NCBI GenBank assembly: GCA_027600665.1
Contig: JADGJL010000930.1
Location: 1 to 11,880 of the forward strand
Length of the DNA: 11,880 nucleotides
Direction of reading: 5' to 3'
Source: Irineochytrium annulatum
Taxonomy: Eukaryota; Chytridiomycota; Chytridiomycetes; Chytridiales; Chytridiaceae
Part shown: positions 7,261 through 11,880 of the stretch, one piece after another
How the letters are laid out: the number at the start of each line of letters is the position of its first letter
Position numbering within the stretch: position 1 is the first letter of the stretch
Made by a program: the position numbers and the translations under genes
The notes under the pieces: generated by a model
Databases searched by the model: none
Seen by the model: the letters and a program-made list of their open reading frames with translations, nothing else
What the model was told of the DNA's origin: nothing

Positions 7261-9006
7261 ATGGTTGAGATGGACGGCCCCGAGCAGCGCGAGCTCGACG
7301 CCTTCCAAGTCAGGCTCGGCTACCGGCCGGCATCCTCCCAGGCCCTGAACAAGCTCGCCGTCTCCGTCCCACACGCCGAGGACGAGGACGATGAACCGGA
7401 CTCCACGGAGCAGTTCTCCCTCCCGCCGTCGTCCGCCCCAGTCGCCTTCCGGGACCTCGTGGACGCCAGCACCAGGAAGTCGGCCGCCTTCTCAGATCGG
7501 GTGTCTCTGATGCTGAGCAACATCATCTCGGAGCGCCACTGTGAGTTCCCTCCCTCATCCACCTTCACCTCAAGCCTGGAAGTACCTGTACTAATCCACA
7601 AACGAACAGATGAGTCTTACATCCGCTGCATGGAGTCCTTCACATCCCTGGTGCACTACCCTCCCTCGTAAGTCCATCCCGCAATCCTTCTGTGTGAACG
7701 AACCCTTCAACCCTCCGCGCTAGCAAAGACATCGCCACCATCATCAAGCACGTCATCACGGACCCGGAGGGCACGCTGACGGTCTCCGTGGCCGCACAGG
7801 CTCGTAACGCCGTCGACCGCATCCTCGAGTTGCACGGCCCGGGGCCGTTCGCGGGCGTCCCCGTGATCGGGGACAGAATGGACGGCGTCAATGGGAAGGG
7901 ATGGTGGGAGTATGTGAGGAGGGGCTGGAGGGTCGTGCTGGATGGGGTTGGTGGGGAGGACGGGTACAGCGTTGACAAGGTATGTGATGCTTTTCTGTTA
8001 TGCAAGCGAGCTAACATGGTATCTAGATCAATAAGGGCGTGATCTTGATGGATATGCTGTTGCTGATTTTGGAGCACGATTTTGCGGCAAGAGTTGGTAT
8101 GTACCTTTTACGTTTGTGATATGTCCTGAATGCATGCAGGACGGCCGTTGTCGACCATGTTGTACCGCAGCATGGACGGGCGGAGCCTTTCCGGCTTCTT
8201 GCACGACAAGAAGATGAAGGTTCTCGAGATGCTGATGGATATGGCCACGATGGAGAAGGTTTCCGGGGCGGTCATCTCTCTCGCGCATAGAATAATTCAT
8301 TTGGTAAGATTCCCTGTTGCACTAATGCGTTTCTTTTCCTAACTTTGCAAACAGTTTACACTTTTGGCGCACGCGACCCGCCGGTCCGTCGTAGCGAAGA
8401 CGGACCTTAAGACTTACGCCAGCGATCTCTCAGAACGTCTCCGCCGCCTCGAGCCCGAAGTCCGCTTGAACTTTTACGACGTAAGCTTGTTTTCTCCTCA
8501 GGATTCACCTTCAAAACAATGGAATGCTGAAAAAAAACCTGCGGCCCTTCCGAAAAAACTAGCATACCACCTCTTCCCTCCTCCGCCTCTCCCTCGTCCA
8601 CCATGACCTCGCCTCTCACGCGGCCTTGACGTCCCAATCCCGCTCCAACATCCTCGGTTCGTCGCCCACGACGCTCCGCCGCCTCACGACGCTCCTCTCG
8701 CGCGTGGAGCTCCGGCGCACGCGGCCGCTGCTTGCACTAGAGGACGTGACGGGCGTCGTGAGGCTTTTGACATGCCTCGTTGACGCTTGGAATAGGACGC
8801 GGTCAGGTCGAGGAGGGGTGGTGATTGCAGAGAGCGAGAGGGCGGTTGTGGAAGCCGGGGAGGTTGGGAAGGCTTTGGAGGGATTGAAAGCGGGGGTTGG
8901 GAAGTGCGGATTGACGGAGGACGAGGTGCAGGTTGTGGGGGAGGAAATGGTCGGGCTGATGGTGTGGGGTATGATGTTAGCGCAAGGGGTGATGGAAACT
9001 GCGTAG
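7261..9006 (+). CDS. Unrecognised 465-aa protein, seven exons, mostly helical
   Basis: Exons: 7261-7540, 7610-7667, 7724-7979, 8027-8096, 8140-8303, 8355-8480, 8563-9006. Introns are 69, 56, 47, 43, 51 and 82 nt, with GT..AG ends, consistent phases, and good branch-like sites (CTAAT, CTAAC). The stop is TAG 9004-9006. ATG 7261 has G at -3; an in-frame ATG three codons later is the alternative. The N-terminal 75 or so residues look flexible, with an acidic patch at 40-47 (EDEDDEPD). The middle and C-terminal parts look helical: SKDIATIIKHVITDPEG (from 113), a Trp-rich GKGWWEYVRRGW, INKGVILMDMLLLILEHDF (199 on), a Met-rich MKVLEMLMDMATMEK, and a hydrophobic C-terminus ending GMMLAQGVMETA. I see no signal peptide, clear membrane span or catalytic motif. 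Helical-repeat (HEAT/ARM-like) architecture is possible but unproven. The gene is real by splice-phase consistency; the function is not known. The least certain join is the last intron, whose AG at 8561-8562 follows CT. Confidence 0.78.
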
Positions 9007-9046
9007 TTTAGAAATTGGTGGCTTCGTGTGCTAATGATTCTTGTAG

Positions 9047-9074
9047 CGGAATTTGAGAGGCGGAATTTGAGAGG
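9047..9074. repeat. Perfect 14-bp tandem duplication
   Basis: CGGAATTTGAGAGG at 9047-9060 is repeated exactly at 9061-9074, about 40 bases after the stop of the preceding gene. It is probably a recent local duplication, and no function is implied. Confidence 0.75.
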
Positions 9075-9418
9075 GAACGACGAGTGGTGGCGTCAGTGGG
9101 TGGATATTTATGTGGCTCGAACCTTCGACAACTGTACATTATCGCTTTCCTTCGCCTTTGTATAGACTTACTTTATTGAGTGAGATAGTTGCCCAAGGCA
9201 ATCAGCATTATTAATTCGCTGCAAATTATCAAAATAAAGCGTGGCTTTCAGTTTTCTTCAGGCACGAACAAGTTGATTGAACGAGCCTTGAGCATGAGCA
9301 ATATTTTTGGCCAATTTCGTGTTAATAAATCAGCGAGCAGAAAGGTGACAACGGAAATCGAACTACTCGATGCTGGCATTCAGAAAGGCATTCCAAACTC
9401 AGACGCCTGCAAGGAATT

Positions 9419-9426
9419 ACACGTCA
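9419..9426 (-). promoter_or_regulatory. Candidate unfolded-protein-response bZIP site
   Basis: ACACGTCA on the + strand reads TGACGTGT on the minus strand, 72 bases before the isomerase ATG. It resembles the TGACGTG core bound by XBP1/Hac1/ATF6-type bZIP factors, which induce PDI genes under ER stress. A single 8-bp match can occur by chance, so the promoter context is the main support. Confidence 0.35.
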
Positions 9427-9497
9427 ATTCTTGCCACCAAGCATTCAGCAGTTCCCTGGCCAACCGCAACTCCCACCCCATTCTGACCTGCCCGGCC

Positions 9498-11158
9498 ATG
9501 CATCGCCTTCTCCTTCTCCTCCTCTCCGTCCTGTCGGTCTCCCAGGTCCAGGTACGCGCATTCCCGCCGCCGGCGTTTAGATTGATTGTGCTGCCGTGAC
9601 TGACCCCGTGTCCCGCGTCGTTCTCCCAACAGGCGCTGTACTCCTCCCGGGACGCCGTTATCACCGCGACGCCCAAAAACTTCAAGGACGTCGTGCTGAA
9701 CACGGACTCAGCCGTCATTGTGGAGTTCTTCGCGCCCTGGTGCGGTCACTGCAAGAACCTCGCTCCCGAGTACAAGAAGGCGGCCGAGAAGTTGAAGGGT
9801 CTGGGGAAGGTCGTTGCGATAGATTGCGACGACCACAAGGAGCTCTGCGGGCAGTATGGCGTGAATGGTGAGATATCAAGCTTGGTGCTTGGTCTTCTAT
9901 GACATGCTAAGAGCTTTTAAAGGTTTTCCGACGCTTAAGCTGTTCGGGGCGGACAAGAAGAACCCTTCCGGTATATTTTCTTCATCCCACTGTCTGGAAG
10001 TCCGCTTACGTTCGTATTAGACTATCAAGGCGCGCGGACAGCGAAGGGGATCGTTGACGCCGTCATTGGGAAGATTCCGAACTTCGTGAAGCCCATCGGT
10101 TCTTCGGAGAAGCTAAAGACTTTGGAGGACTTCCTCACCGTCGTACGTGTCGTAAATCTACATGGCAGGACGCGGAGATGGTATCCTGATCTTCGGATTT
10201 AGGACTCGAAGCCCAAAGCCATTCTCCTCTCCAGCAAGGGAAAGACGCCCCCGCTTTTCAAGGCGCTCTCCGCCGAGTTTAAGAAAGGCTTGACATTCGG
10301 CGAGGCCAAGTCGTCGGACGCGGACGTCACGGCTATCCTCGGGGAGGCGGCGCCGGCCGTGTTCGTGTTTGAGAACGGGTCGGAGAAGCCCGTCAAGTAT
10401 GAAGGTAGGCATGCGCGGCGGAAACTTCCAACATGAACTTTCATTAATCAATGCGTTTCAGGTGAGATGAAGTACGCGGGTCTCTCACCGTTCCTGTCTA
10501 AGTACGCGCCCGCGAAGAAGGGGAAGGAGGGGAAGGACGGGGGCTCGGAGAAGGCAGAGAAGAAGCCAGCCGAGGCCCCGCAGGAGCCATGTGAGTTTTT
10601 TTTTGAGTATTTGACCGTTGCCGTTATTTTCTTGCTTAAGTTTTTTTTTTATCGTAGTCGATCCGGTGGTGCCTGAGATCAAGACTCAGCAAAACCTCGA
10701 GGAGCTTTGCACGAACAAGGCCGGAGTCTGCGTCATCGCTCTTTTGACGCTCGAGCCCGACTTCGAGGAAAGCGTGGCGGCGCACAAGGCGGACTTTGAT
10801 GTCGTGACGAAGGTTCGTTGTAGTTACGGGCAAACGATTGACTTACGATCCCTGTACAAAACAGCTGAAGAAGAAGTACTACGACAAAAAGAGCCCGTTT
10901 AACTTCACCTGGCTGAACGTGATCGAGCATGGCAAAGAGCTTATCCGGCAGTTCGACATTAGCGACATCTACCCGGGCTTCATCGCCATTAACGCCAAGA
11001 AGAACGTGTACAGGATCCACCGTGGCGCTTTTGACGAAGCGTCTATCTCGAGCTTCCTCGACGATATGAAGTTGGGCAAGGGGAGGAACCTCAAGTTTAC
11101 GTTCACGCCAACGTTGGAGAAGGCGAAGAAGGAGAAGGTGGCGAAGGATGAGCTGTAG
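9498..11158 (+). CDS. ER protein disulfide isomerase, P5/MPD1-like, KDEL-terminated
   Basis: Forms and rearranges disulfides of secretory proteins in the ER lumen. Exons: 9498-9551, 9633-9867, 9923-9970, 10021-10142, 10203-10404, 10462-10590, 10658-10812, 10865-11158; introns are 81, 55, 50, 60, 57, 67 and 52 nt, and all phases agree. Product is 412 aa. Residues 1-18 are a Leu-rich signal peptide. A thioredoxin domain follows: ALYSSRDAVITATP, active site WCGHC (54-58), the cis-Pro loop GFPT (97-100) and DYQGART (113-119). A redox-inactive thioredoxin-like domain (about 125-232) comes next, then a Lys/Glu-rich linker (about 234-263), and a last thioredoxin-like domain with a non-CxxC Cys pair (Cys281, Cys288). 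It ends in KDEL, the ER-retrieval signal. The domain start matches mammalian PDIA6, but only one active CxxC is present, as in yeast Mpd1. The ATG at 9498 is chosen because it directly opens the signal peptide. Enzyme family is certain; the subfamily name is inferred. Confidence 0.95.
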
Positions 11159-11880
11159 TTTATGTATCTTTCCTATTTCGAATACATGTGACTGATGTAA
11201 TTTCTCTTTTGCATACACCCCTAATTTTTACATGACCCTTATTTGTGTTCGCATTGGTGCCGAAATCAATCAGGCCATGGTCTCATGTGCTCCACAGCGA
11301 ATTGTAACGATAAGAATGTTAGCACCTTCGTTGCCGTACGCTCTGAAATCGCAGAAAAGGGAACTGGTACACCGCCAATCTTGAGAGTCGTGTCAGAACG
11401 AAATAGAGGTTCGTCGTTTGAGAGCGTGTGTGCAGACACTTCCCGAAATGAGTTTGAAGTTTGCACGACGCCAACACGTTCATTCGTGATAAGCCCATCA
11501 TAGCCATTCCCCAGCGTGGTCGTTCAGATCCCATGCTGCACGATCCCCCGACGGCGGCCCCTCGATTGTTCCGCATTCGGCGAGGCCGGGAGCTTCCGTG
11601 CAATTGAAAATCCCATCGAAGTCCCATCAGCATCAGCCGTCATGTCGACTCGCGGATCCTTGCTTGCGAGACCCGCCCTGGAAGCTGGACGCTGGACAGC
11701 CTTGTTGTCGATCTCATCAAGAAGCACTCGGATGACAAGAGCAGCGGCCGATGGAGCAGAGGTTGGTGTCGAGCCGACGTCACGCAGCACACCTCTTCGA
11801 GCGCTCTGCAACACCTGTCGAGGACCTGTGCTTGCCGAACGGGTGTATAACTGGCCCGTTCGCGCGAGTGCATGGTTTTC
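11159..11880. other. 3' flank of the isomerase gene; no supported gene
   Basis: The first 70 or so bases are AT-rich and should hold the isomerase 3' UTR and polyadenylation site, although no perfect AATAAA is seen. Beyond about 11240, frames on both strands (for example minus 11524-11814, which opens at GTG, and minus 11640-11873) have no recognisable content. An exon of a gene lying further right cannot be excluded. Confidence 0.45.

Larger units (their letters stand above)
9007..9497. other. Spacer: 3' flank of the 7261 gene and isomerase promoter
   Basis: Moderately AT-rich. It contains a perfect 14-bp tandem duplication (9047-9074) in the 3' flank, a CCAAT box (9311-9315) and an ACGTCA-type site (9419-9426) near the isomerase start. 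A frame in phase with the isomerase stays open back to at least 9189, with an ATG at 9294; the AT-rich composition argues it is non-coding. Confidence 0.5.

Noticed and set aside
2410..11158. Idea that the glucanase, TMEM97-like, unknown and isomerase genes form a functional cluster
   Set aside because: They have separate promoters, mixed strands, and housekeeping or secretory roles found scattered in fungal genomes. No shared element ties them together.
11524..11814. 96-codon minus-strand frame near the right edge
   Set aside because: It opens with GTG, has no recognisable domain, and overlaps another unrelated frame. An exon of an unseen gene is possible but not supported.

Overview
This window looks like nuclear DNA from a filamentous fungus. 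Genes are compact and split by many short spliceosomal introns (43-88 nt) with GT..AG ends, often with CTAA/CTGA-type branch sites. Coding DNA is visibly GC-rich, spacers are AT-richer, and gene content is typically fungal: a secreted GH55 beta-1,3-glucanase with a Kex2-like site, and an ER disulfide isomerase ending in KDEL. Intron density (five in one gene, six in another, seven in a third) suggests a basidiomycete or another intron-rich lineage rather than a yeast. The phylum cannot be fixed from this sequence.

Layout: (1) 1-998, minus strand: the 5' part of a protein with a long disordered Gly/Pro/Asp/Tyr/Gln-rich N-terminus; the gene runs off the left edge. (2) 999-2409: its upstream region, then a stretch without a supported gene, then an AT-rich reading frame without ATG (about 2090-2418) that looks like a gene or mobile-element fragment with a possible winged-helix pattern. 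(3) 2410-5151, minus: a complete six-exon GH55 exo-beta-1,3-glucanase, 809 aa. (4) 5152-6060: spacer containing a 196-codon ATG frame of doubtful reality. (5) 6061-6649, plus: a complete two-exon TMEM97/sigma-2 receptor-like EXPERA-domain membrane protein, 166 aa. (6) 6650-7260: spacer. (7) 7261-9006, plus: a complete seven-exon gene for a 465-aa, mostly helical protein that I do not recognise. (8) 9007-9497: spacer and promoter with a candidate unfolded-protein-response site. (9) 9498-11158, plus: a complete eight-exon, 412-aa P5/MPD1-like protein disulfide isomerase with one CGHC active site and a C-terminal KDEL. (10) 11159-11880: no supported gene.

I rebuilt the splice structures by matching GT/AG borders to reading phase, and every exon in the four complete genes is phase-consistent. 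The genes do not form an obvious pathway. GH55 is secreted and the disulfide isomerase and TMEM97-like protein belong to the ER, so all three touch the secretory or membrane system, but nothing indicates a functional cluster. I do not see a clear new biological system. The best leads are the unrecognised 465-aa gene, the AT-rich possible winged-helix fragment, a stop-free phase-preserving intron in the glucanase, and the promoter/start arrangements of the isomerase and TMEM97-like genes.
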